From Candidatus Electrothrix rattekaaiensis (GTDB taxonomy: Bacteria > Desulfobacterota > Desulfobulbia > Desulfobulbales > Desulfobulbaceae), in assembly GCA_032595675.1 (NCBI GenBank), contig JAVQMD010000001.1:372001-436000 (forward strand): 64,000 nt of DNA. The letters are read 5' to 3'. Positions within the stretch are counted from its first letter, which is position 1; the number at the start of each line of letters is the position of its first letter. The notes below the pieces were generated by a model. That model had not been told where the DNA came from, did not search any database, and saw only the letters and a program-made list of their open reading frames with translations. This document shows, in pieces, positions 35,125-43,560 of this stretch. A program made the position numbers and the translations under genes.

Positions 35125-35831
35125 GCGGATGCCTCCTCGCCAAAAGCAGGTAAAGTTTGCTCTGTGGTGGCAGGCTCGGCTTCGGGCAGCAGGGCGCGGC
35201 GTAGATTTCCGTTGCTGTCCGTAAAGTCGATGTCGTCAGAGTTCTTGATGATGAACTTGATTAAAGCCCGTGCTTCCGTTGGGTTTGTTCCAAATAACCC
35301 TTGTCGAATTCTGTATTCCAGTAATTCATCTCTGATGATGAGGAGACTGATAAGAGCAAGTAATACAAAAGAGATGATTGACGAACTTGTTTGTGGAATT
35401 TTCCAGCTCAGGGCGAAAAATATTCCAGTACAAATAAAAAGAGGTAGCTGGAGAGTATTGCTACTTCTTCTTAAGTGGTGAAGATAGGTCAGCGATAGGG
35501 CAAGTTCTTTTTTATTAGATGAAAGTTTATTCGTTGTATATTTTATTATTTTTCTAAAGTTTTCTCGGATGATTGTTACAATAGCAGATACAATAGCAGA
35601 TACAATAGCAGATACAAGGGATGCGAGCACTGGTGACCATCCTGCCCATGCGTTTTGTTTCTCCAATTTTTTTAAAATATTAGATAGTGCCTGGGAAAGT
35701 TCTTCTGTTCCCGGAACGTTACCCGATAGTGCAATAATTGCTATCGCAAATAGAACAGAGAAAATTAGTAGTATGGCATATCGCCTGCCTCTATTAGTTT
35801 TTTTTTCTTTTTCTGGCTTATTGTCGTTCAT
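35121..35831 (-). CDS. Multi-pass membrane protein of unknown function (cassette gene 1)
   Basis: A 236-residue protein with membrane helices at about residues 17-40, 68-90 (containing VSAIV repeated three times), 128-145 and 150-168. The N-terminus is lysine-rich and presumably cytoplasmic; the C-terminal 60 residues are soluble. It leads the four-gene cassette and its stop overlaps the next start by 4 nt. The second helix is encoded by a 12-bp tandem repeat. No family is recognised. Confidence 0.7.
   Translation of the reverse strand: MNDNKPEKEKKTNRGRRYAILLIFSVLFAIAIIALSGNVPGTEELSQALSNILKKLEKQNAWAGWSPVLASLVSAIVSAIVSAIVTIIRENFRKIIKYTTNKLSSNKKELALSLTYLHHLRRSSNTLQLPLFICTGIFFALSWKIPQTSSSIISFVLLALISLLIIRDELLEYRIRQGLFGTNPTEARALIKFIIKNSDDIDFTDSNGNLRRALLPEAEPATTEQTLPAFGEEASA
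35578..35613. repeat. 12-bp tandem repeat within a membrane-helix coding region
   Basis: Three perfect copies of ACAATAGCAGAT encode Ser-Ala-Ile-Val repeats in the second membrane helix of the 236-residue protein. Unit gain or loss would keep the frame and lengthen or shorten the helix by four residues. Confidence 0.9.
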
Positions 35832-35949
35832 GAATAGCTCTTCCTGTTCTTCTTGAAGAAGAATAAAAAATATTCCAGTACGCTAGAGGAAATAATGGTC
35901 TGCTTGATTGAAACGAAAGCGGATAACTCACAGCACAGGAAAAATCCGT

Positions 35950-36081
35950 CCTGTAAGAGGAAAATCTCTCGCTGTAAGGGGAGAAAACCTTCCCGAAGCG
36001 GCGGAAATCACCCTGAAGCAGGAAAAAGTCATTCTGCAGTGGGAAAAAATGATTCTGCAGCAGGAGAAAATGGTTCTGTAG
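35950..36081 (+). repeat. Degenerate 21-bp tandem repeat, about six units
   Basis: Units such as CTGCAGTGGGAAAAAATGAT and CTGCAGCAGGAGAAAATGGT repeat every 21 bp. In one plus-strand frame they read as heptads (TLKQEKV, ILQWEKM, ILQQEKM, then VL-stop). The region lies between the cassette and the second HigA gene; the remaining sequence of 35832-36224 shows no supported gene. A short TTG-initiated frame of about 57 codons spans the repeats but has no clear ribosome binding site. Confidence 0.6.
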
Positions 36082-36224
36082 CACTGCAACGCCATTTTCT
36101 CCGCCTGCACTTACTCATCTTCCGGGGAATCTGTTCCTTCAACCCGGCGCAGGATAACACCATGCCTGTGATGCCCAGGAGCTGCAAAGCCGGAGCGGAA
36201 TCAAAAGCTCTTCACAGCAACAGG

Positions 36225-36551
36225 TCAAGCTGTTGCGAGATCATGCGAACCGGCTTGCGGAAAACAAACCTTCACTTCTTTTTTGATTTTACTCCCCACC
36301 TTGCTTTTGGCTATTTTCATATTGTAACGTAGCTGTAAATTCAGCCAAAATTCAGGTTCAATAGCAAAGTACCTGCCAAGGCGCAATGCTGTATCTGCTG
36401 TGATTTCTCGCTTGCCGTGAATAATTTGGCTTATCCGGTTTGCGGGTACATGAAGATCTCTGGCTAGCTGATTTTGCGATATTTCCAGAGGTTTGAGAAA
36501 CTCTTCCAGTAAGACGTCACCGGGAGTAATTGGAGATAATTTTTTCGGCAT
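36225..36551 (-). CDS. HigA-like XRE-family antitoxin, orphan
   Basis: A 108-residue helix-turn-helix protein: LSPITPGDVLLEEFLKPLEI, ARDLHVPANRISQIIHGKR, LRLGRYFAIEPEFWLNLQ. This is a close match to the HigA addiction-module antitoxin pattern. No HigB-like toxin is visible on either side. The start at 36551 is 4 bp after the lspA stop, so it probably rides on the ileS-lspA transcript. The C-terminal tail of about 25 residues is longer than in its relative at 34436-34690. Confidence 0.85.
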   Translation of the reverse strand: MPKKLSPITPGDVLLEEFLKPLEISQNQLARDLHVPANRISQIIHGKREITADTALRLGRYFAIEPEFWLNLQLRYNMKIAKSKVGSKIKKEVKVCFPQAGSHDLATA

Positions 36552-36555
36552 CCCT

Positions 36556-37050
36556 TTACCCCTCCTGCTCCACAACTTCCTGCTTCGCCTCCTTCTCAAA
36601 AATCTGCAACAACAAAAAGATGGTCACGCCGACGAAAATCGCTGAATCCGCCACATTAAAGGCGGGCCAATGGTACTTCCCGATATAGAAATCAAGAAAA
36701 TCCACCACCGAGCCGTACAGCACCCGATCAATCACATTACCCACAGCCCCGCCCCCGATAAGGGCGAAACAAAGGGTGTACCAGGCGTTCTCTTTTCCCA
36801 TCTTGCGCTGCATAAGAACAAGTGCCACCAGAGCCACCGCCGCAATGGTGATGAAAAAGATCTGCCGCCAGAGCAACGGCATATCGGAAAGCATCCCAAA
36901 GGCGGCCCCGCTGTTGAGGAGAAAGGTCAGGTTGAAAAAGCCCGGAATAATAACTCTGGAATCATAGAGAGCAAAGTTGTCCAGAATCGAGACCTTGGTC
37001 AGCTGGTCGCCAACCACGACCAGCACCATGATGATAAAAAAACGGATCAT
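36556..37050 (-). CDS. lspA: Lipoprotein signal peptidase (SPase II)
   Basis: A 164-residue inner-membrane aspartyl protease that cleaves prolipoproteins before the lipidated cysteine. It has four membrane helices; the catalytic aspartates lie in GNVIDRV and FNVADSAI, and the N-terminal GDQLTKV is typical. The start at 37050 (MIRFFIIM) lies 2 bp after the ileS stop. ileS-lspA linkage is widespread. Confidence 0.95.
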   Translation of the reverse strand: MIRFFIIMVLVVVGDQLTKVSILDNFALYDSRVIIPGFFNLTFLLNSGAAFGMLSDMPLLWRQIFFITIAAVALVALVLMQRKMGKENAWYTLCFALIGGGAVGNVIDRVLYGSVVDFLDFYIGKYHWPAFNVADSAIFVGVTIFLLLQIFEKEAKQEVVEQEG

Positions 37051-37052
37051 AA

Positions 37053-39860
37053 TCAGCCTGCCAGCTCCTTGACCACAGCAAGACAGCGGCTGCACAGGGT
37101 CGGGTGCTCACTGTCCTCGCCCACTGAGGGAGAAATGGTCCAGCAGCGTTCGCATTTATTGCCCGGCGCAGGCTGAACCGCAATCTGCAAGCCCTTCATT
37201 TCTTCGCCAGCAACAAAGCTGGCATCGCCTGCCTCGGTAACGACATGCAAACTGGAGATAATGCAGAGTTCCTTCAGCAACGCCAGATTGTCATTGAGAA
37301 AGGCTGTTGTTTCCGCATCTGCTTGGAGGAGTACTTCCGCATCTAGGGACAGCCCAATGGTTTTGTCCCGGCGGGCCGCTTCCAGCACCCTGGTGATCTC
37401 GCTGCGCAGGGCAAGCAGTCTTTCCCAGCGTGCATCAAGTTCCGCATCCTGGGCAATATCATCCACCTTGGGAAAGTCAGCAAAAAAGACAGATTGTTCC
37501 ACAGGAGATTTTTCATCCAACCCGTGCAGATGTTCCCAGGCCTCGGCTGCGGTCACGCTGAGGATCGGGGCCATCAGGCGGAGCAGTCCGTCCAGAATGC
37601 GGTAAATAACGGTCTGGGCTGCCCGCCGTTCCGGCGCATTCGGGGCTGAGCAGTAGAGCCGGTCTTTAAGCACGTCCATGTACAGGCTGGAAATGGTGGT
37701 GCCGCAAAAGTTGATCAGGCTGTGGTAGATGGCATGGAATTCATACTCGGTATAGGCGCGATCCACCCGACGGACCAGATCCGCAAAACGGGCTAGGGCC
37801 CAGCGATCCATCTCGCTGAAGGCTTCCGGGCCGACGCTGTCCGTGGCCGGATCAAAATCATTGAGATTGGACAGGAGAAAGCGCAGGGTGTTGCGCAGTT
37901 TGCGATAGGCATCCGAGACCCGGCGCAGGATTTCCTCAGAGACCTTGACATCATCCCGGTAATCTTCACTGGCCACCCAGAGGCGCAGGATCTCTGCCCC
38001 AAATTTATCAATCATCTCCTGGGGCGCAATCACGTTGCCGATGGACTTGGACATTTTCTTGCCCTTGCCGTCTACCACGTAACCGTGAGTAAGCACACCT
38101 TTGAATGGGGCCTGACCACGAGTACCCACAGAGGTCAGCAAGGAGGACTGAAACCAGCCCCGATGCTGATCACTGCCTTCTAAATAGAGATCCGCCGGAG
38201 AGCGCAGTTCGTCCCGAGCCTCCATAACCGCCGCATGGCTGACCCCGGAATCAAACCAGACATCCAGGATGTCGGTCTCTTTTTCAAAATGGGTTGAGCC
38301 GCAGGAGCATTGTACCTCGTCCGGGAGAAAGTCCGCTGCCTCATGCTTGAACCAGGTATCAGCTCCTTCTTGTTCAAACATGGCCTCAATATTTTCACAG
38401 ACCGCAGCATCCTTGAGGATCTCGCCGCAATCCGCGCAGGTCAGCACGGTCAGAGGCACACCCCAGGAACGCTGGCGGGAGACACACCAGTCAGGTCGGC
38501 CTTCCACCATGCCGTGAATGCGCTGCTGGCCCCAGGCCGGGGTCCATTGCACTTCTTTGATGGCTTGCAGAGCCTTGTCGCGCAGGTCGTTATTCTTCAT
38601 GGAGATAAACCACTGCTTGGTGGCCCGATAGAGCACCGGTTTTTTACAACGCCAGCAATGGGGATAGGAGTGATTGATCTCGCTCTCCTTGACCAGGGAG
38701 CCGTCTGCTGCCATGTCATCGTTGATCTCCCGATTGACCATGGGGATCTGGCGACCTGCGTATTTGCCGGCTTCTTCCGTATACTGGCCTCCATCGTCCA
38801 GCGGGGAAAGCACCTCCAGGTCATAGCGCAGACCGGTGATATAGTCATCCGCACCATGTCCGGGTGCGGTATGAACGCAGCCGGTACCGGCCTCGGTGGT
38901 AACATAGTCAGCCAAAACCATCAGGGAGTCTCGATCTAGGAAAGGGTGGCGACATTTCTTGCCTTCCAGCCCCTTGGCCGAAAAGGTGGTCACTATCTTG
39001 TAGTCGCTGATCTCAAAGGCCTCAAAGCATTTTTCCACCAGCTCCTGGGCCAGAATCCAGACCTCATCCTTGACCGCAACAGCGGCATAGACGAAATCAG
39101 GATGAAAGGCCACCCCCATATTAGCGGGCAGGGTCCAGGGGGTGGTGGTCCAGATCAGCACCTTGAGGTTTTCCAGCCCGGCCAGTTCCGGCACAGCTTC
39201 GCTCAGATCCTCTGCCACGGGAAATTTGACATAAATAGACGGTGAGGTATGATCGTAATATTCGACCTCAGCCTCGGCCAGGGCCGTGCGGCAGGTGGAG
39301 CACCAGTACACTGGTTTTTTCGAGCGCACCACCCCGTCGGAGAGCAGGAAGCGATTGAACTCCCGAGCAATGGCGGCCTCGTAGTCGTAATTTATGGTGA
39401 GATAGGGATTATCCCAATCGCCCAAGACCCCTAAACGGCGAAACTGCTCTTTCTGGGTCTTGATCCATTTTTCAGCATATTTGCGGCAGGCCCCGCGCTT
39501 TGCCAACACTGGGATGGTTTCTTTTTTCTTGCCCAACTCTTTGTCTACATTATGCTCAATGGGCAGACCGTGGCAGTCCCAGCCCGGAATATACGGGGCC
39601 TGGAAACCGGCCAGTCGGCGGGACTTGAGGATAATATCCTTGAGTACCTTATTAAAGGCTGTGCCGAGATGAATATTGCCGTTGGCATAGGGAGGGCCGT
39701 CGTGCAGAATGAAGAGCTCTTTACCCTCTGCTGCCTCTTGCAGCTTTTGATAGAGTTTTTCCTTGTCCCAGCGTTTCAGGTATTGCGGCTCTTTCTGGGT
39801 CAGATTGGCCTTCATCTTGAATTTGGTTTTGGGCAGATTCAGGGTATCCCGGTATTCCAT
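37053..39860 (-). CDS. ileS: Isoleucyl-tRNA synthetase
   Basis: A class I aminoacyl-tRNA synthetase of about 935 residues. The ATP-binding signature is HDGPPYANGNIHLGTAFN near residue 55-70 and the KMSKS loop is KGKKMSKSIGN. The CP1 editing domain includes WTTTPWTLPANMGVAFHPD. The C-terminus carries a zinc finger (CERCW ... CSRC), the bacterial type. The start at 39860 (MEYRDTLNLP) fits; the longer frame to 39962 reads into non-conserved sequence. Confidence 0.97.
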   Translation of the reverse strand: MEYRDTLNLPKTKFKMKANLTQKEPQYLKRWDKEKLYQKLQEAAEGKELFILHDGPPYANGNIHLGTAFNKVLKDIILKSRRLAGFQAPYIPGWDCHGLPIEHNVDKELGKKKETIPVLAKRGACRKYAEKWIKTQKEQFRRLGVLGDWDNPYLTINYDYEAAIAREFNRFLLSDGVVRSKKPVYWCSTCRTALAEAEVEYYDHTSPSIYVKFPVAEDLSEAVPELAGLENLKVLIWTTTPWTLPANMGVAFHPDFVYAAVAVKDEVWILAQELVEKCFEAFEISDYKIVTTFSAKGLEGKKCRHPFLDRDSLMVLADYVTTEAGTGCVHTAPGHGADDYITGLRYDLEVLSPLDDGGQYTEEAGKYAGRQIPMVNREINDDMAADGSLVKESEINHSYPHCWRCKKPVLYRATKQWFISMKNNDLRDKALQAIKEVQWTPAWGQQRIHGMVEGRPDWCVSRQRSWGVPLTVLTCADCGEILKDAAVCENIEAMFEQEGADTWFKHEAADFLPDEVQCSCGSTHFEKETDILDVWFDSGVSHAAVMEARDELRSPADLYLEGSDQHRGWFQSSLLTSVGTRGQAPFKGVLTHGYVVDGKGKKMSKSIGNVIAPQEMIDKFGAEILRLWVASEDYRDDVKVSEEILRRVSDAYRKLRNTLRFLLSNLNDFDPATDSVGPEAFSEMDRWALARFADLVRRVDRAYTEYEFHAIYHSLINFCGTTISSLYMDVLKDRLYCSAPNAPERRAAQTVIYRILDGLLRLMAPILSVTAAEAWEHLHGLDEKSPVEQSVFFADFPKVDDIAQDAELDARWERLLALRSEITRVLEAARRDKTIGLSLDAEVLLQADAETTAFLNDNLALLKELCIISSLHVVTEAGDASFVAGEEMKGLQIAVQPAPGNKCERCWTISPSVGEDSEHPTLCSRCLAVVKELAG

Positions 39861-40347
39861 TGTTTTTCTCGTGGATAAAATATGTTTTTCTGAGGATTCT
39901 AGCGTGGTTTCTATATAGGGGCAGAGAGGAGTATCGTGTTGCGCCCTCTTATGCCTGGACAAGCTCTTCTTCTTATGTAATAACAGATTAATGCCTGGGG
40001 AATATCAGCTATGCGTTGGGCATGGCTCAGGCTGCATCTGTAAAAACAGAGGTGAAAAAGCAGAATTTTACTCCGATCGAGAGAAGATGCAAGGGAAATT
40101 GGCTGATTCTTGTCAAACTGGGAGCGGTTTAAGCATTCTTGGATGCAGGATAAGGCAGGCTCGCAGTGGGGCTTTTCCTAGGGAGCTCTTGTCAGTTCTC
40201 AGTTGTTTCTTTCTGTTTGGTATGTGTTATATTTTTTAAAAATTAAAAAATGATTCGATTGGCTGAGTGACTCTGATTCTTAGGGGATTTGATAGCGCGT
40301 GGCCCGCTCGAATGCAGAAGATTAACCTCATGTAAGGAAATCGAAAG
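39861..40347. other. Divergent promoter region between ileS and the sugar-modification genes
   Basis: No gene seen in about 490 bp. Both flanking genes are transcribed away from it, so promoters for both should be here. The sequence near 39916 (TATAGGGGCAGAG) resembles half of the GTAGGGG-type palindromes. No operator or structured RNA was recognised. Confidence 0.5.
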
Positions 40348-41943
40348 ATGAAAATTTCAGTCATTGGATCCGGCTATTGGGGAAAAAATTTGGTGCGCAA
40401 TTTTTATGCGTTAAATGCGCTCCATAGTATTTGTGACAGCAATCCCGATACGCTGGCGTCCTTTAAGAAGGATTACCCAGAGGTCGAACGCTGTGTCTCC
40501 TTTTCCGAGGTGATCAATAATCCCGATATAACCGGTGTTGCAATTTCTACACCTGCTGTAACGCACGCAACACTGGCGAAAGAAGCCTTGCTTGCCGGAA
40601 AAGATGTTTATGTTGAAAAACCGCTCTGTTTATCGGAAAAAGAGGGGAGAGAGCTGAATAGAATAGCCAAAGAAGAAGGTCGGATTTTAATGATCGGCCA
40701 TCTCCTGTGGTACCATCCACTGGTTCTCAAGTTAAAAGAGGTGATAGATGCCGGTGAGCTTGGCAGGATTCAGTACATCTACTCCAATCGACTCAATCTT
40801 GGTAAACTGCGGCGAGAAGAGAATGTTCTCTGGTCCTTTGCTCCCCACGATATTTCTGTTATTTTGGGGATTACCGGAGAAATGCCGACAACCGTCTGCG
40901 CGCAAGGGGGGAATTTTCTCCACCAACAGATCGCTGATACCACGGTCACCTTATTGAACTTTCCGTCAGGGACGCGAGCCCATATTTTTGTTTCCTGGCT
41001 GCATCCATTTAAAGAGCAGATGTTAGTGGTTGTCGGCGATAAGCAAATGGCCGTGTTTAATGATACAGCTCCGTGGGAAGAAAAATTGCAGCTTTACCCG
41101 CATACTGTAAAATGGGAGGGGAATGTTCCCGTAGCAGATCGGGCTGAAGCTGTCATGGTGCATGCTGAACAAGAAGAACCTTTACGTTCGGAGTGCGCCC
41201 ATTTTCTTGACTGTATAGCGAAGCGAAGCCGACCGAGAACGGATGGTGAAGAGGGCCTGAGGGTTCTTACTGTACTGAATTGTTGTCAGGAGTCGCTGGA
41301 AAAAGGAAATGCCGCCCTTGTTTCCGTTACCGGACCGGACATGAATTTTGATGTTCACGAGACTGCCCTCGTTGATGATAATGTTCAGATCGGGGCTGGA
41401 ACAAAGGTTTGGCATTTTTCTCATATTTTATCAGGGAGTATACTTGGGAAATCCTGCTCAATCGGTCAGAATGTTGTTATCGGGCCAGATGTCCGGATCG
41501 GCTCAGGGTGTAAAATTCAAAATAACGTTTCTGTGTATAACGGGGTGGAGTTGGAAGACGATGTCTTTTGTGGCCCTTCTATGGTGTTCACCAATGTTTT
41601 GAATCCACGATCCGCTGTTTCGAGAAAAAAAGAGTTCAGAAAGACGATTGTCCGCAAGGGCGCAACCATCGGTGCCAATGCCACTATTATATGTGGTATT
41701 GAGATCGGTGAATCTGCCTTTATCGGTGCTGGAGCTGTTGTTACCCGTGATGTCCCGGCATTTGCTTTGATGACGGGTAATCCGGCTAAACAGACCGGGT
41801 GGATGAGCAGGTATGGAGAAAAGCTGGGGCTGCCGCTGCAAGGGGATGGGGAGGATGTCTGTCCGCATACCGGTGAGAAGTATGTGTTAAAAAATGGTAA
41901 CGTTTCTATAACAATCAATGATTGTTATCTCCTGATATCTTGA
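40348..41943 (+). CDS. Fused sugar dehydrogenase / left-handed beta-helix acetyltransferase (WbpB-WbpD type)
   Basis: A 531-residue fusion. Residues 1-325 are a Gfo/Idh/MocA NAD-dependent dehydrogenase ([25 protein letters not shown]). Residues 335-500 are a left-handed beta-helix N-acetyltransferase with hexapeptide repeats ([53 protein letters not shown]). This matches the WlbA/WbpB and WlbB/WbpD activities for making 2,3-diacetamido-uronic acid sugar nucleotides used in O-antigen. The aminotransferase that acts between the two steps (WbpE type) is not in the window. The last 20 residues are a divergent tail. It is followed by the O-antigen exporter genes. Confidence 0.88.
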   Translation: MKISVIGSGYWGKNLVRNFYALNALHSICDSNPDTLASFKKDYPEVERCVSFSEVINNPDITGVAISTPAVTHATLAKEALLAGKDVYVEKPLCLSEKEGRELNRIAKEEGRILMIGHLLWYHPLVLKLKEVIDAGELGRIQYIYSNRLNLGKLRREENVLWSFAPHDISVILGITGEMPTTVCAQGGNFLHQQIADTTVTLLNFPSGTRAHIFVSWLHPFKEQMLVVVGDKQMAVFNDTAPWEEKLQLYPHTVKWEGNVPVADRAEAVMVHAEQEEPLRSECAHFLDCIAKRSRPRTDGEEGLRVLTVLNCCQESLEKGNAALVSVTGPDMNFDVHETALVDDNVQIGAGTKVWHFSHILSGSILGKSCSIGQNVVIGPDVRIGSGCKIQNNVSVYNGVELEDDVFCGPSMVFTNVLNPRSAVSRKKEFRKTIVRKGATIGANATIICGIEIGESAFIGAGAVVTRDVPAFALMTGNPAKQTGWMSRYGEKLGLPLQGDGEDVCPHTGEKYVLKNGNVSITINDCYLLIS

Positions 41944-42079
41944 TGGGTAACCTGCCAGACTGCAAGGTGCTCTGAGATAGTAGGTCGTTATTTTGTACCG
42001 GGCCGTTGAAGTATTTGTTGCAATTTGCTCTCAAATATGTTTTGAATTTGTATCTTTCGGAAATTTTTAAAAGTTGAAA

Positions 42080-42583
42080 ATGAATTCAGCGAATAATATT
42101 GAAGCAGCCCGAAAAAGCCTTGTAGAAACTGGGGGGCGAACCAGTCAAGATCTTGGTTTAGGACGTATTGTCGGGCAGGTGTTGGTCTACCTTTATCTCC
42201 AACCACAAGAATGTTCTTTGGATGTTTTGGAGCAGGAGCTCGGCTTGAGTAAGGCCTCGGTTAGTGTTGCGGCCCGGCAGCTTGAATCATTGGGACTGGT
42301 GCAGAGAGTTTGGGTCAAGGGCGAGCGAAAAAAATACTATCGCAGTGCTGAGAATATTGCTAGTGCTCTTCAGCAGGGGCTTCTTTCCATGCTGCGTCAG
42401 AAGGTGCAATATTTTGGTGGCGAGCTCGATATAAGTATGGATTTGCTTGATGAAGTAACTGAACATGAAGATATGCAGGAACTCAAATTTTTACGCCAAA
42501 GAGTAACCCGCGCCCGAAAATTGCAGAAACGGCTGAACAAAATTTTGGGGAATCCATTAGTCCGACTTCTTACGAAAAATTGA
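42080..42583 (+). CDS. GbsR/MarR-type transcriptional regulator
   Basis: A 167-residue winged-helix regulator of the GbsR type: GLGRIVGQVLVYLYLQP, LEQELGLSKASVSVAARQLE (recognition helix) and LVQRVWVKGERKKYYRS (wing), followed by a helical dimer region. It stands 6 bp before the Wzm-like gene and may control O-antigen export or osmotic functions. A TTG two codons upstream is an alternative start. Confidence 0.85.
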   Translation: MNSANNIEAARKSLVETGGRTSQDLGLGRIVGQVLVYLYLQPQECSLDVLEQELGLSKASVSVAARQLESLGLVQRVWVKGERKKYYRSAENIASALQQGLLSMLRQKVQYFGGELDISMDLLDEVTEHEDMQELKFLRQRVTRARKLQKRLNKILGNPLVRLLTKN

Positions 42584-42585
42584 TA

Positions 42586-43479
42586 ATGAAGAACAAGAAT
42601 GAACAAAAAAATATGAAGCAAGAGTCGATGATAAGTACAGAAGATCAATGGGATATGGTTATAAAGCCAAAGGCTGGTTGGTTTGATATTAACTTGATTG
42701 AGCTTTGGCATTATCGTGATCTTGTAGGATTGTTTGTAAAACGTGATTTCGCAACCATCCACAAGCAAACAGTTCTGGGACCACTCTGGTTTATTATTGC
42801 GCCGTTGTTCTCCACCATTGTATACACGATTATTTTTGGTAAAGTTGCTAAAATTCCAACAGATAATATCCCTCCCTTTTTGTTTTATATGTCTGGCAAC
42901 GTAGTATGGTCTTACTTCGGGAGCTGTTTGACCAGAACATCTGATACCTTTAGTAATAATGCCGGACTATTCGGGAAAGTTTATTTTCCCAGGCTTGCAG
43001 TTCCTATCTCTTCGATAATTTCAGGATTGTTGCAGCTTGGTATTCAAATGTTTCTTTTTGTCGGTTTTTATTTTTATTTCATGGCAAAAGGTGCGCCAAT
43101 TACACCCAAGTTCTGGATCGTAAGTTTTCCGCTTCTGCTCTTGCAAATGGCATTACTTGGCTTTGGAATGGGAATTCTGATATCTTCCGTGACGACTAAG
43201 TATAAGGATCTACGTTTTGCTCTGGGTTTAATAATGCAATTGTGGATGTATGCAACGCCAATTGTGTATCCGCTTTCCTTAGTTCCTGATTGGATTAGAC
43301 CATGGTATGTATTAAATCCAATGGTTGCCATTGTAGAGTCTTTTCGTTACGCTTTTCTTGGTTCTGGAGCCATTCAATGGAGCTATATTGCAATTAGCTG
43401 GGCTATAACTCTTGTGGTTCTTTTTGCTGGGGTGGTGTTGTTTAACCGTGTAGAAAAAACATTTATGGATACAGTATGA
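42586..43479 (+). CDS. ABC-2 polysaccharide/O-antigen exporter permease (Wzm-like)
   Basis: A 297-residue inner-membrane permease with six predicted helices. Typical motifs are LVGLFVKRDFATIHKQTVLGPLW at the N-terminal half (split as LVKRDF and QTVLGPLW), FFYMSGNVVWSYF-like and YLLNPM-like VLNPMVAIVESFRYAFLG. It pairs with the ATPase that follows. It is more AT-rich than the dehydrogenase gene before it. Confidence 0.88.
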   Translation: MKNKNEQKNMKQESMISTEDQWDMVIKPKAGWFDINLIELWHYRDLVGLFVKRDFATIHKQTVLGPLWFIIAPLFSTIVYTIIFGKVAKIPTDNIPPFLFYMSGNVVWSYFGSCLTRTSDTFSNNAGLFGKVYFPRLAVPISSIISGLLQLGIQMFLFVGFYFYFMAKGAPITPKFWIVSFPLLLLQMALLGFGMGILISSVTTKYKDLRFALGLIMQLWMYATPIVYPLSLVPDWIRPWYVLNPMVAIVESFRYAFLGSGAIQWSYIAISWAITLVVLFAGVVLFNRVEKTFMDTV

Positions 43480-43560
43480 TAAAGAAAACTTTTTTAGGAA
43501 AGTTTTTTTTGTAGTAGTAGATGCTTAATCTAAAAAACTAAAATGCTATAAGTAATCTCA

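Noticed and set aside
35853-36332. A 159-codon plus-strand frame over the 21-bp repeats
   Set aside because: It runs into the 3' end of the HigA gene on the opposite strand and has no ribosome binding site; the repeat alone explains the open frame.
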